Shown in pieces: positions 30,093-40,793 of a stretch of DNA of 64,000 bases (the first letter of the stretch is position 1; every line of letters begins with the position of its first letter). The notes beneath the pieces are model-generated. The model searched no databases. It saw only the letters and a list, made by a program, of their open reading frames with translations, and was not told the origin of the DNA. The translations under genes and the position numbers were made by a program. Source of the stretch: Actinomycetota bacterium (GTDB taxonomy: Bacteria > Actinomycetota > Actinomycetes > Mycobacteriales > Pseudonocardiaceae). The stretch is taken from contig JAJPIR010000084.1 of assembly GCA_021324675.1 (NCBI GenBank), forward strand, positions 1 to 64,000. The letters run 5' to 3'.

Positions 30093-30905
30093 TTGGCTCG
30101 GACACTGCACAGTATGGCCAGGTGCGGGGCTCCTAAGAAGAGAAAGCCGCATGGTCCGTGTCGGAACAGAGTTCGAGAGGGCGGCCTGCGGTGTTGGCGA
30201 CATGGGGGCATGTCGAACGCGGGCCCGGCTAGTGATCGACGTGTTCGTAGTCGTAAGCCGACTGATGGTAGGAAACGAGGTTCGAGGACGGCGCCTCGCG
30301 CGAGTGTGTATTCGGCGTTGCCGGCGGGATGGGGAGTAGAAGAGCTGCACCCTCAGACCGTTCAACGGGCGCGCGCGGATGAGTTAACGCCGCAGGAACA
30401 AGATCGTGTTGAACGGGCTGTGGCGTTCTGTGCCGACACTGTGACGGAGAGCTGGGAGTCGGCGGTTGGCGCGCAAGTCGTGGACTGCATCAGTCCTGAG
30501 ACATGGAACCGGTTGTTCGGTGGGCACCGCGATCAGACGTGTAAGGCGCTGGCGGACACGGCAAAGGCTCTCTTAGACGGGAAAGAGGCATTGCATGAGT
30601 TTGTCGGCTCGGTCGCGGAGGGGTTAGCTGAGGATGTTGGGCTCGAACCAGTCGATCGCGCGGTAGTGAAAGAACTTGCGAAACGCATACCGATACCTGT
30701 GATTGACCAAAAGATCGTGATGATCGCGCGTAGCTTGCAAATGATCGGCATCTTGTTATGCCTCGGCGAAGGTAGGCCGCTGAACAGATGCCAATGTTTC
30801 ATTGACTTGGCTTTGGCGGAATCAAAAGAGTGTGTCAAACAGATTGTGACTGATGCCATGGAGGATTGGGCGACTCGAAGTCCAGCCTTGGCTAAGAGTG
30901 GATAG
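30093..30905 (+). CDS. hypothetical protein with Cys/His motif
   Basis: N-terminal CGAPKKRKPHGPCRNRVREGGLRCWRHGG. Confidence 0.6.
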   Translation: MARTLHSMARCGAPKKRKPHGPCRNRVREGGLRCWRHGGMSNAGPASDRRVRSRKPTDGRKRGSRTAPRASVYSALPAGWGVEELHPQTVQRARADELTPQEQDRVERAVAFCADTVTESWESAVGAQVVDCISPETWNRLFGGHRDQTCKALADTAKALLDGKEALHEFVGSVAEGLAEDVGLEPVDRAVVKELAKRIPIPVIDQKIVMIARSLQMIGILLCLGEGRPLNRCQCFIDLALAESKECVKQIVTDAMEDWATRSPALAKSG

Positions 30906-31308
30906 CTGTCAAGACAGGCTGTAATGAATATAACGTCGACTATTCACATTAAGGCAACAAGCCGAACCCATCCGCGACCCAAACCGTCCGCTCTTCGAAC
31001 GACAAGTCAACGCCGAAGACCGTATCCGGTTGCTACTTTAGGATTTGAGCGATTTGGTAACCAGATCGGAGAAACCCTGGCCGCGTGGCTGGGGTTTTCT
31101 CATTTCAGGTGCTTAGACTCAGGTCTAATGATTTATAAATCCTTGCCTGGGGTCACATGGACACGTCATCTAGCTCGGAGTTGAGTCCTACAACCTGTGA
31201 AGTTTGTAGCGAACTCGCCGATCAGGAAGCAGCGGCAGCTCACCCGGTGTGCATTCGCCTCCCACAGCGTCAAGGGTCGCTCCGGGACTCCGTCGGGGCT
31301 GATGTCAG

Positions 31309-32079
31309 TCAGCTGGCGCCGTACTGATTGTGCTGTTGTTGGTGTCCCTGCCTTTGTGGAAAATCCTGCCTATGGCCGTCTTTGTGTCCCTCCTTTTGGA
31401 GGTTGTCGTGCTCTTGCATGTATGGGTGCTCTTGCTTGCCGCGTGGAAGGACGCATCCGCTGGTGGTGTCTGTTTCTGGGCTCACCCGAATCATGCCGTT
31501 TGGGCACTCGTTGTCTGAGTTGTTGGAGTTGCTTGGTTGTTGGTGCGGGTCTGGGTAGCTGTTTTTTGGCGGCTGTGGTGCTGCGCGCTGCTGATCGCGG
31601 ACGCACTGACCGTTCTTAATGTGTCCTGACCAATCAGTGTTTTGCCAGTGACACCATGTACCTTCCGGTACCGGTGGATTCCACGGGTCGTGGTGGGATT
31701 TCAAGTTCTGGTAATTCCAGCACTGGATTACCTCGTATGCCCTGTACGGACCGGCCAGTTTCTTCGCAGCCTCTAGTCCCGCCTGAGTGAGTCCATTCAT
31801 GCTGACGAGCGCTCCGATGGTTTTGGCAGCCGTTCCTGGCACGTCGAGCGTCGTGTCGCAGTCGCTGTTGCCAACTTCACTCAACCACGAGACGGCCTGC
31901 GGCTGCGGATTCACTCGGGCCTGCGCCAGGCTCGGCGCGGCGACACCAGCGCACAGCAGGGCGGCGACGAACAACGCCAACAGCAGCGGCGCCCGTCGCG
32001 GCACCCTTGAGCGGCGGCGTGGGCGGTACGGCCACAGTACTGAAGTGCGATGGCGGCGCACCGTTGTGATTGTGGACAT
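31309..32079 (-). CDS. secreted hypothetical protein
   Basis: hydrophobic N-terminal segment LLLALFVAALLCAGVAAPSLAQA then Cys-containing domain. Confidence 0.55.
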   Translation of the reverse strand: MSTITTVRRHRTSVLWPYRPRRRSRVPRRAPLLLALFVAALLCAGVAAPSLAQARVNPQPQAVSWLSEVGNSDCDTTLDVPGTAAKTIGALVSMNGLTQAGLEAAKKLAGPYRAYEVIQCWNYQNLKSHHDPWNPPVPEGTWCHWQNTDWSGHIKNGQCVRDQQRAAPQPPKNSYPDPHQQPSNSNNSDNECPNGMIRVSPETDTTSGCVLPRGKQEHPYMQEHDNLQKEGHKDGHRQDFPQRQGHQQQHNQYGAS

Positions 32080-32498
32080 GACACACCTGACCGATCACTG
32101 CGAGTGACACCTCGCAAGGAGCACCCTTGCAGAGGTGCACCCACAAGGGTGGCAGATCTAAACTTGCTGGTGACGGATCGTTCACAACTTCCACCTAAAC
32201 GGCGCAGTGTAAGGGAGTCACATTTGCGTGGCTCTGCCGCCCGTGTCCCGGCGGGGCAGGCGGACTGCACGGAGACCGAGCTATACGGTGTGACCATTGT
32301 GTCCGGTCCGAGCGCGTCGGGCGGTGTCAGCCGGGCCTGAAGCACTGCCCGCAATGGCTACTGGCCGGACCTCGTCACGCCGTTGCGGATGCCGCGTCGG
32401 CATCACCACCACCGAAACCGCCGCCTCGACAACATTTTGTCGATCGCGATTCAGCAGGCGCCTCGGGTGTACGAGGTGCCTGTCATCCGCTTCGTATA

Positions 32499-33239
32499 TC
32501 ACTGATTGAATCGAAATCGGGAGAAGATCTGGTTGCCCAGGGGATCCTCCTTAGTAATAGAAATCCACATATCTTTGCCTTTCAGTCTCACGACCACTAC
32601 CCGCAATATTCGACTCTCAAACGTAATAGCGGGGTGGTTTTGAAAGATAAATTTTTTCAGTACTGAATCGTGAAATTGTCGGTAACCCTCTTTCGATAGT
32701 AATCTTTTCCTGTACTGTTCATCCATGACCGGATTCGACCTGCTGTCCGACGCGGTAAATCGTGCTGTGGTCCAATCAAAGTCCGTGTTATCATTTACGA
32801 CTATTGACAAGAGGCGTTTATTCGGCTCGCCGTTTCTTATTATGACTAGACAGCAAAGGCGAGAGGGATCTACGTTGGGGTCATCTGCAGACACGAAAAC
32901 CAAGGGGAGGGCGTTGCTTGGTTGCGGCGGCAAGGTGAGTGAATAATTGTATTTTGTATTGGTATAGAGGTAATCAGGGGAGGCAGATACTCTCGTGCTG
33001 GGTGTGTCAGTAATAACGGTGCCGCTGGGCGCGACCATGCTCTGTTCGGTACCGAATGAAGTATTTTGCGGACCGAAAAGACGAAGCGCAAGTAATCCAA
33101 GAACCACGAGTACAATAATCCCAAGGAGAGCTACTGTTGTATTAAGCTTTCCTGAAACGGAGCGGGAGGGCGCCCAGCGTTTTGGCGATTTCGACCGCGT
33201 CCTCTTTGGACGTCTATTCACTTGTGCTTTCTTAGTCAT
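32499..33239 (-). CDS. membrane-anchored hypothetical protein
   Basis: basic N-terminus, TM TVALLGIIVLVVLGLLAL, extracytoplasmic domain. Confidence 0.6.
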   Translation of the reverse strand: MTKKAQVNRRPKRTRSKSPKRWAPSRSVSGKLNTTVALLGIIVLVVLGLLALRLFGPQNTSFGTEQSMVAPSGTVITDTPSTRVSASPDYLYTNTKYNYSLTLPPQPSNALPLVFVSADDPNVDPSRLCCLVIIRNGEPNKRLLSIVVNDNTDFDWTTARFTASDSRSNPVMDEQYRKRLLSKEGYRQFHDSVLKKFIFQNHPAITFESRILRVVVVRLKGKDMWISITKEDPLGNQIFSRFRFNQ

Positions 33240-33440
33240 AAATCAACTATTCCATATGGACAACACGATTGTCAATCGCAAAACGCACGAGATGTACGCT
33301 CGGCGTTCTTATAAACGCCCTCTTACACACTCCGCGTTCGTTTAGTGGAAGGTGCCTGAAATACACTCGGTGCATCAGGCGTACGTCATGGTAGTCCCAA
33401 AAACCTCTGTTTCAGACACTAATAAGCAAGTTCGAGTCGC

Positions 33441-33719
33441 TTATTTCGCATTGAGACCATTGTGGATGAACTGTTTAAGCAATGTCTGGTATGGCATGTC
33501 CAGCTCCGCTGCTTTGGCTTTCGCCTTCGCGATCCACGCGGCAGGGACGCGGATGGTGATCCGTTTGCTGGCTGGGGCTTGATGCTCGGTCAGGAAGGCG
33601 CGCAGCTCGAACGCCCGAAAGTCTGATCGATCAAAGTACTCCGCCAGATTAAGGGATGCCCACCAGTCAGACTCTTCATCTTGATTACGAAACTTTGGAA
33701 TGATTAATTTCTTCTTCAT
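33441..33719 (-). CDS. CopG/BrnA-type antitoxin
   Basis: MKKKLIIPKFRNQDEESDWWASLNLAEYFDRSDF...KRITIRVPAAWIAKAKAKAAELDMPYQTLLKQFI. Confidence 0.85.
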   Translation of the reverse strand: MKKKLIIPKFRNQDEESDWWASLNLAEYFDRSDFRAFELRAFLTEHQAPASKRITIRVPAAWIAKAKAKAAELDMPYQTLLKQFIHNGLNAK

Positions 33720-33993
33720 AAAGTGCCACCTCCTCTCTGTTGGCGGTTCGGGCAGAGATCGGTCGAATTCGTCCCTGCCGCACCGTAAACACAATGTAAA
33801 GCAACCGATGCTTACGCGTCTTGCCGAGCACGATGTACCTGTCTTCAACAACGGAATGCCGTGCATCGGGGCCAACGACCGCATGCGCATCAGCGAATGC
33901 TTCTTCAACCTCATACGGTCGGACGTCATGCTTCACCCAGAGCTTTGTGGTGTTAGCACTGTGCCAAATGAATGAATGCTTTCTCGTTGGCAT
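33685..33993 (-). CDS. BrnT-type toxin
   Basis: FIWHSANTTKLWVKHDVRPYEVEEAF...DRYIVLGKTRKHRLLYIVFTVRQGRIRPISARTANREEVALYEE. Confidence 0.85.
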   Translation of the reverse strand: MPTRKHSFIWHSANTTKLWVKHDVRPYEVEEAFADAHAVVGPDARHSVVEDRYIVLGKTRKHRLLYIVFTVRQGRIRPISARTANREEVALYEEEINHSKVS

Positions 33994-34188
33994 AGCCGTA
34001 CATATATGAGATGTACATCCTATATGGTACCATAACGAAAAAGAAATGCAAGCCGCATTCGCTAATTTTTCAACAGGTCCCAAAATCCTCCGTTTTTGAT
34101 ACTGCACCAACACAACCTTTTTCGGGACGCCTCGTAGCTTTAGGAAGATTCGTTTCAAAACGCATGCCGAAATAAATCCCGTGGAATA

Positions 34189-34701
34189 TTACTGTGGCGG
34201 TCGTCTGCCGAGTAAGCCAGGAAGGCGGCGAAGTACATCATTCATTAAGCGGAGGAATCCTCTTTCGGTGAGTCGATAGTCTTGTCGCATCTGTAGTGCT
34301 CCGACAATTGAGACAAGAAGCACGGCGCCTACGATAACAATTGGGAGTGCCCAGACTGGCAGTACTTGCCCGGTGACGAGGAGCAAGGCGATGATGATCC
34401 CAACAAGCGTCACGTAAAACAGTCCGGAGAACCACGGTGATCTCTGCAAACGCGCTGCTCCCCTATTGATAGCAAAGTCTTGAGCTAGCTGACGCGTGAC
34501 GGCTAAAACGTCTTCGGTTTCGCCGCTCACCTGAATGTCAATGGTGTTAGAATCATCGATCCGCACATGAATTCCACAGCGTGGACAGTGCAGGAACTCC
34601 CCCTTAACTCGTCTCACCTCAGCACTTGTAAGGATGAAGGTAGCACCGCACTCACCGCAACGTACCTGGACAAACGTTTGTTGCCTGCGCCGACTCGACA
34701 C
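34189..34701 (-). CDS. zinc-ribbon membrane protein
   Basis: VRCGECGATFILTSAEVRRVKGEFLHCPRCGIHV plus two TM segments. Confidence 0.6.
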   Translation of the reverse strand: MSSRRRQQTFVQVRCGECGATFILTSAEVRRVKGEFLHCPRCGIHVRIDDSNTIDIQVSGETEDVLAVTRQLAQDFAINRGAARLQRSPWFSGLFYVTLVGIIIALLLVTGQVLPVWALPIVIVGAVLLVSIVGALQMRQDYRLTERGFLRLMNDVLRRLPGLLGRRPPQ

Positions 34702-34819
34702 CCTCCCAGTGTACCGACGCGTACTGCAGAAGCCAGTCGGCTCGTATGTCCAGGGACTCTAACCACGCGGTGCCGCAAGCCTCTGATTAAAGCAGTGCGA
34801 CTAGGGGCGATCGGAAAGA

Positions 34820-35731
34820 TTAGAGAGCATTTTCCTGTAGCTGCCGGTCCATCTCTTCCCGGGCAAGGCCCACATAGATCGTCGTTGTCTTCAAACTGGC
34901 ATGGCCCAAAACCTCTTTGATGACCTGAAGCCCTGTGCCCAGCTTGACACTTTGGGTCGCGAAGGTATGCCGCAAGGAGTGCACCGACGCGCCGGTGATC
35001 CCGGCGTCTTGGAGGTACTTGGCGATGACCAGCTCAATGGACCGGGGGCCCATGCCCCGGTGGAATTTGGTCTGAAAGACCGCATCGTCCTCAGCATCAG
35101 GCGGACGAACGGCAAGGTAGGCCTTCAGCGCCTTGCAGGCTTTCCAGTTGAGCGTGACGGTTCGTTGTCGGCGTCCCTTGCCCTGTACCCGAACACTACC
35201 CACACACCCGGGCTCTCTAGAGATACGCGCCGGTAGCTCTATGTCTGACAGCTGAAGCTTGGACACCTCAGACAGCCGAAGCCCCGTTTGAAGCAAGAGC
35301 TCGATGATGGCGCTGTCGCGGACTTCATGCCGGACTGCTGCAAGCAGGCGCTTGTACTCCTGCTCAGTGAGGTACCGCGGCTGGTTCCACTCCCGCTCAG
35401 GCGGCACCAGCTTGCCTGCCGGGTTGCCAACACGGTGGCCTGCATCCTCAAGGAAGAAGAAGAACGAGCGGATGGCCGCCACTTTGCGCCGACGCGTGCT
35501 GCCGGTCAGCTGCTGCTGGTCAAGGAAGGCCAGGAAGCCCTCGAGGTGTGTCCGCGTCACCGCCTGGACCGTTGAGATCCCTGCCGCAGTTGTCAGGTAC
35601 TCGCACAGCTGGCCAAGGTCGGTAAGGTACTCCTTTCGCGTGCGAGGTGCCAAATTCCGACCAGCTAAGAAAACGTCTTTATAAGCGATGAGGGCATCGT
35701 CCAATGTAACAGGAGTGTCGACACTGTTCAT
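34820..35731 (-). CDS. tyrosine recombinase (XerC/D-like)
   Basis: LLLQTGLRLSEVSKLQ, SVHSLRHTFATQSVKLG, LGHASLKTTTIYVGL. Confidence 0.92.
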   Translation of the reverse strand: MNSVDTPVTLDDALIAYKDVFLAGRNLAPRTRKEYLTDLGQLCEYLTTAAGISTVQAVTRTHLEGFLAFLDQQQLTGSTRRRKVAAIRSFFFFLEDAGHRVGNPAGKLVPPEREWNQPRYLTEQEYKRLLAAVRHEVRDSAIIELLLQTGLRLSEVSKLQLSDIELPARISREPGCVGSVRVQGKGRRQRTVTLNWKACKALKAYLAVRPPDAEDDAVFQTKFHRGMGPRSIELVIAKYLQDAGITGASVHSLRHTFATQSVKLGTGLQVIKEVLGHASLKTTTIYVGLAREEMDRQLQENAL

Positions 35732-35908
35732 AATATAACTTATTTATAACACAAAAACAGATCTTCGTCAAACTACCCAATTTTCCGCAGTTAGCGCGCG
35801 CAAAGTAACTGCTTTGGCCGGGTTTTCTTCGACAAATGGTAGTTAGACGAAGAAATGGCGTTTCCGATATTCCCGACGCCTTGGATCACCGGTAGTCGCT
35901 GGGTCGGC

Positions 35909-36658
35909 CTATTCCTTAAAGCAGGTGAGAATCAAGAAGGGGCCGATGATAGATTCATCCGTTCCGACGAAGGAATCTTTTAAGGAGGTAGGCGTGTCTG
36001 TTGCGCGCACTTCGAAGCCTACGGCCTGTAGCACATCTTGGTAATCATCGAGGGTCCAATAATGGTCTTCGACTTCTACTACGCCTTCCGGTGTCGTGAT
36101 GACGCATCGCACCCGGGAGCCGCTGGAAAGGTGTTCAATAGACCCAGTTCGTGGGAAGCTCTTATAGACATGGCCAATTGACTCTGGATTCGCGGTCATG
36201 ATAAAGAACTGTGAACTTGGTTTCAATACCCGATAGATCTCGGCACTAGCGACCACCATATCGCGCTTACTTGGTATCTCGGTATAGACGTTACAGCTGA
36301 TTGCACCATCCATAGCCTCATTCGCTACCGGTAGGGTCCGACCAATCAGTGCGTACGCTACCCGAGAAACATGCTGTTTGTTTGCGTGTTTCACCATAGT
36401 GAAGTTGTGGTCGACGCCTACTACAAAAGCTGCGCCGAGGTTGCGAAGGAAAAGGGAGCTTCGTCCTGCGCCGGCTCCGAAGTCCAGCCACCGTGTACCG
36501 GTGAGATCTCCCAACTTCTCGGCAAGGGCATCGAATCCGATTTCATAGGAGGTGCCTGCAATTTCCAGACTACCGTATGCGTCAGCATCTTCTGTCGAGT
36601 AGGTGAAGGCGTCACTACCGTGAGGGCCATTTTGCTGTCTCATGGGACACTGCCGCAT
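35909..36658 (-). CDS. class I SAM methyltransferase (copy 1)
   Basis: WLDFGAGAGRSSLFLRNLG; paralogue at 41649. Confidence 0.8.
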   Translation of the reverse strand: MRQCPMRQQNGPHGSDAFTYSTEDADAYGSLEIAGTSYEIGFDALAEKLGDLTGTRWLDFGAGAGRSSLFLRNLGAAFVVGVDHNFTMVKHANKQHVSRVAYALIGRTLPVANEAMDGAISCNVYTEIPSKRDMVVASAEIYRVLKPSSQFFIMTANPESIGHVYKSFPRTGSIEHLSSGSRVRCVITTPEGVVEVEDHYWTLDDYQDVLQAVGFEVRATDTPTSLKDSFVGTDESIIGPFLILTCFKE

Positions 36659-36838
36659 ACAACTAGTCTACATCCTCAGGAGACTTGGCTCGATTGGTGA
36701 GGACTGAACGCTAAAAGAGAACCGTAAAACAACATTCTACGACATATCTAGAATTTCATAAGTGTGGTCGAGGCGTCGGTTGCGATAACACTAGATTGTT
36801 GCTAATACGGGCTGAGCTAAGTTCTGCACGGCAATTTT

Positions 36839-36870
36839 TTGCACATTGCAATTCGGTCGGATATGTGCAA
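36839..36870. promoter_or_regulatory. TA operator candidate
   Basis: ttgcacat/atgtgcaa inverted repeat upstream of vapB-like ORF. Confidence 0.4.
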
Positions 36871-36885
36871 TAATAGATACATAGT

Positions 36886-37158
36886 ATGACACACGTAGTA
36901 CGTACACATTTTATAGCACCTAAAGCGCTTATCAAAGAAGTAGATCGATTCGTCGGTCCACGTCGCAGAAGCGAGTTCATTAGTGCGGCGGTCACCGAGA
37001 AGCTTGCGCGAGAAAACCGCATTCGGGCTGTTCGGCATGCGCTCACGCTGCCAGCTGTGCGGGATGTTCCTGGTTGGGAAACGCCGGAAGCTGTTTCGAA
37101 GTGGGTGCGTGATCTCAGGGCAGACTCCGATCCAAAAGATTTGCCGCAAGACGTATGA
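36886..37158 (+). CDS. RHH antitoxin (VapB-like)
   Basis: RTHFIAPKALIKEVDRFVGPRRRSEFISAAVTEKLAREN; overlaps toxin start. Confidence 0.75.
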   Translation: MTHVVRTHFIAPKALIKEVDRFVGPRRRSEFISAAVTEKLARENRIRAVRHALTLPAVRDVPGWETPEAVSKWVRDLRADSDPKDLPQDV

Positions 37159-37550
37159 AGTACCTTCTCGACACTGACACTGTTATTGATTTCATTCAAA
37201 ACCGAGGCGAAACACGAACTCGTATCGCCGCGATGACGGAGGCCGGCGACCTCATTGGCTTGTGTGCGGTAACCGTAGCCGAGTTATATAGCGGGTTAAG
37301 TGAGAAAAACCTGCGTCTGTTCAGCGACTGGCTCAAGTCGTTGCCGTACTGGCACATCAGCCTTGAGGTAGCTATGCAAGCAGGGATCTATCGCAAAAGT
37401 GCCTCTCAGGCGGGCACAACATTGCATGTTTCAGACTGTCTTGTCGCGGCTTGTGCTCGTGAACAGGACGCCACCGTTCTGACTAGCAACATCAAGGATT
37501 ACCCGATGAGGGACGTGCGGGTCATGTCGATCAGAGAGGAGGCTTCCTGA
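37155..37550 (+). CDS. PIN-domain toxin (VapC)
   Basis: MKYLLDTDTVIDFIQ...VTVAELYSG...HVSDCLVAACAREQDATVLTSNIKDY. Confidence 0.88.
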   Translation: MKYLLDTDTVIDFIQNRGETRTRIAAMTEAGDLIGLCAVTVAELYSGLSEKNLRLFSDWLKSLPYWHISLEVAMQAGIYRKSASQAGTTLHVSDCLVAACAREQDATVLTSNIKDYPMRDVRVMSIREEAS

Positions 37551-37555
37551 CGGTA

Positions 37556-37705
37556 TTGGTTGGTAAGAGTCTGTACTTGCGAGAAGACCAGATGCGAGAT
37601 AGAGAGCGCCGAGCGAAGTGTGAAGGCAAGTCTCAGTCGCAGGTTATCCGAGAACTCATCGAGCTTGGGAGAAAACAGCCGGCTCCGAGAGCATGTGCCG
37701 GATGA
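37556..37705 (+). pseudogene. RHH antitoxin remnant
   Basis: reads GKSLYLREDQMRDRERRAKCEGKSQSQVIRELIELGRKQP, resembling the antitoxin at 44024. Confidence 0.5.
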
Positions 37706-37716
37706 GTTTTTGCAGG

Positions 37717-37908
37717 TCACAGGCGGTGAGCCGCTGAGTGCCTCTCTAACAAGATCAACCAACTTCCCTGGTGTGATCCCCCTAGCCGACTGCTACGTCT
37801 CTCATTGATCATCTCGTCTACATCAACTGTCCACTGGTGACCGCAGCTGCCGCATACCAAGACAATCACCGACCACCGTGCTGAACGCTCAGGAGGTGCT
37901 GCTCCCAC
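37717..37908 (-). pseudogene. degenerate copy of the zinc-ribbon protein at 44933
   Basis: shares CGSCGHQWTV and flanking nucleotide similarity. Confidence 0.5.
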
Positions 37909-38269
37909 ATACGGGCAGCGGTAAGCTGTTTGTAGCGCACATCAGCCGATCTACGGACGGTGGCCGAAGCGAGGCGCACAGGCAGGATGCTGGCCGCTAA
38001 CCCAAGCAGCTGATGCCGAGCTGCTCCCTATCTCGCGGGCGCTTGGGGTCTCCCGCGGACGTTCTGCCAGTACGTGAAGGGGTAATCGGCACTTGCCGAC
38101 CGTAGTGACCGGCTCAGGGTCGCGCTAATAGCGCAACACAGCGGGTGCCGAAAAGAACGACTCCGCAAAGGTGACGCTTTGCGCAAGGCAGCCAATAGGT
38201 GTTTCGGTTGGTGACACGGTAAGCGCATATTGGTTACAACGCACCAAACTCACGAGTGTGCGGAATTAG

Positions 38270-38557
38270 CTAGTTTCCGTCGCGCGACGTACCTTGTTGT
38301 GGTGCGCGTGCAGAGTTAGGATTGTACCAACTCGGTCTGCCGTCTCGTAACATATTAGCCCGAACCTCGCGAATGGCCATACGTCCGATTTCGTGCTCTT
38401 CGGGGGTCCTCAAAAAAATCGTATCCTCCGCATTAAAATGCTTGCCGGGGACATCAGGCATGATCAGAACTATTCGTCCGTCGGACCAATGTCGTTTTTT
38501 CTCTTTCCACATAAACAACTTAGGTTTGGCCATGTGCCTAATATCCATGATAGCCAT
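38270..38557 (-). CDS. hypothetical protein
   Basis: 95-aa ORF. Confidence 0.45.
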   Translation of the reverse strand: MAIMDIRHMAKPKLFMWKEKKRHWSDGRIVLIMPDVPGKHFNAEDTIFLRTPEEHEIGRMAIREVRANMLRDGRPSWYNPNSARAPQQGTSRDGN

Positions 38558-38580
38558 CGCCGCAACCTCCTTGGGTGATA

Positions 38581-40488
38581 TTATCCGAATTGAAACTCTT
38601 TGTCAATACGCTTTTGCAAACACTTTGAGTAATATCGAGAAAGATCGATAACGGTACGGAATAAGAAAAGAAAGTGAGTGATAGAAATCGCCATAAGCCC
38701 AAGCCATATCCAGTCCGTCGTAATCTTAGCGTCCAGGCCGTGAACAGTAAGGGTTAAAGCCGTGGGAAGTTGATGGTTAGTATCGAGGATAAAGTAGAGT
38801 GCGCTGCCCAGGGAAAGAAACATCGTCATTGTCAGGGCGAGATACGTCGTGAGCGAAGCTTTTCGGAGCCTTGAGAGGTCTAGCCATGATCCGATGAGAA
38901 CGCCCACAAATGCCGGGAGGGCGAGGAGCACTGCGGGAATGTCTGAGTTGAGGGTAGCCTTGATCTGCTCTGCGGCAATTCGATCTGGTGGCACATTGGG
39001 ATTGGCGTCTAGTCCTGTGTGAGTGACTGCGAAAAAGCTAATAATGACCGCGCTCGCCAGCGCAATCATGGTAGCGGCCCCGAGCGTGCCCGGTGGAATT
39101 TCTCTGAATTCCACAACTGACTTGAGGCGGCTTGGATACGGTCTAATAAGGTTTGTTGTCGACGGTGGTGCTCCGAGTTGTCGCCTAATGTATAGGTGAG
39201 CGTTGGGTCGTGCGTCAGCATCGTAATAGAGACGTACGTAGGGCCTAAAATCCTCGGTTTCCAGATCATCCTGGCGGACGGGGTCGCCTGAGTCGAGCTG
39301 CTCGAGATGATGGTCAAAGACATATTGTCCAGGCTCAGCGATAACCTCCTGATGATAGGCATCAACTTGAAACGCAAACGCATTGAGCGGAATGTCAATT
39401 GTCGAAGGCATTAAACCGAAAAATCTCCGCCATTTTTGGTGTTTGTTAGCGCCGGCGTCAAAGGGTACCCTGTGTGAATAGATGAGAGTGAGGTAACCGT
39501 CCTTCAGTGCCGTATCGCCGGGGCTTGCCTCCGCAACGATGACGTAATAATTGACATACTGATGACAGAATTTTTCGATACGGCTTCGCCACTTAAAGGT
39601 CACCGGAAGATCGTCGAGCAATCGGTCGATCTTCGCCGTCGTCTCATTTGTCGGTAGGGCCATTTGACGACGCGATTGACGTTTTCCGCACACTATCTTG
39701 ATTAGCTCTCCGATGACAGCTTCGCTACTTTGCTGGGGATGATGAGCCAGCCGGGTACCGAGTTTGCTTTCATGTATTGCTGTCTGTACCAGTCCCTCTA
39801 AGGCGAGTGCCAGCAGGCCCCGGATCCGGTTATGCGGCAGCGTTGGGACGATATGTCCCTGTGCATCTGTTACAGCGAAGTCATCAAGCAGCGTACCTTT
39901 TTCAATCCTGGCCAAAGGAATTAGAAGCACTTGCGGTGCGTCAGCGCCAAGATAGTACAGCTTGTGCCGAAAGACACGCACCTGCGCTGCGTCACCAAGA
40001 ATCTGTACCTCCTCCCGGATGCGTACGAGGTATCTGGGAAGATCTCCGAGCATCGCGAAGAAGAGTTCTGTGGTGTCTCTATCATAGTTTCCTACCGCTA
40101 GTTGCGCTGCTGCGATATCTTGCTCTGCGGGTGGTACAAAGTGTGGCGGTCCAAGGGCGCTGTCTCTGGGCGGTTTGATGTCAGACTTGAAAAATATGAA
40201 GGTGACTAGGATAAAAACGGCAAAAGCGGCCCAGGCAAACCGAGCTATAGAGACTGGCGAAGTGGTTGGCAATGGGGCTTCATCTGTGACGGCTATGCCT
40301 ACGCTCAGCAAAAGCACCAATATGAAGAAGCCGGCGAACAGATTTTTGATCATGGTGTTGTCCGTGAGCGGAGTGTAAGGCGTGCCTGCTAGCTTATGTA
40401 TCGTTGGTCGTAGCGAAGTGTTACTGAGTATATTGGCGTTGCTGCGCAGATACGCATTATTTACAGAGGGTGTATTCGTGTTGTGCAT
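38581..40488 (-). CDS. large multi-TM membrane protein
   Basis: ~635 aa, two N-terminal and four C-terminal hydrophobic segments around a large soluble domain. Confidence 0.7.
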   Translation of the reverse strand: MHNTNTPSVNNAYLRSNANILSNTSLRPTIHKLAGTPYTPLTDNTMIKNLFAGFFILVLLLSVGIAVTDEAPLPTTSPVSIARFAWAAFAVFILVTFIFFKSDIKPPRDSALGPPHFVPPAEQDIAAAQLAVGNYDRDTTELFFAMLGDLPRYLVRIREEVQILGDAAQVRVFRHKLYYLGADAPQVLLIPLARIEKGTLLDDFAVTDAQGHIVPTLPHNRIRGLLALALEGLVQTAIHESKLGTRLAHHPQQSSEAVIGELIKIVCGKRQSRRQMALPTNETTAKIDRLLDDLPVTFKWRSRIEKFCHQYVNYYVIVAEASPGDTALKDGYLTLIYSHRVPFDAGANKHQKWRRFFGLMPSTIDIPLNAFAFQVDAYHQEVIAEPGQYVFDHHLEQLDSGDPVRQDDLETEDFRPYVRLYYDADARPNAHLYIRRQLGAPPSTTNLIRPYPSRLKSVVEFREIPPGTLGAATMIALASAVIISFFAVTHTGLDANPNVPPDRIAAEQIKATLNSDIPAVLLALPAFVGVLIGSWLDLSRLRKASLTTYLALTMTMFLSLGSALYFILDTNHQLPTALTLTVHGLDAKITTDWIWLGLMAISITHFLFLFRTVIDLSRYYSKCLQKRIDKEFQFG

Positions 40489-40793
40489 TGTGTTGCGAAA
40501 AGGCGTTGCCAGTTCGCTTTGCTTACCGTTGTGTCGCCATCTGAGCACGTAAAGTAGCCATAGCTTCTTGGCCGATCGCCAATGCCGTCTGTTCCTCGCC
40601 GTTTGAGCGTGCGGACGGTGTTTGGGGGTCGGGTCTGGCTTGACTTGGGTGGTCGGCCCCAGGGCGCTGACGCTCTAGTACCGCTAGCGTTGTGCTCGGG
40701 TCCCCTTCTTCCGCAGCGTACGACATGTGGCTGTCCAGCGTCGCCGACCGCGCCGTGCCCAGCAGCCGAGTGGAGTTGAGAACGAGTAGACGG

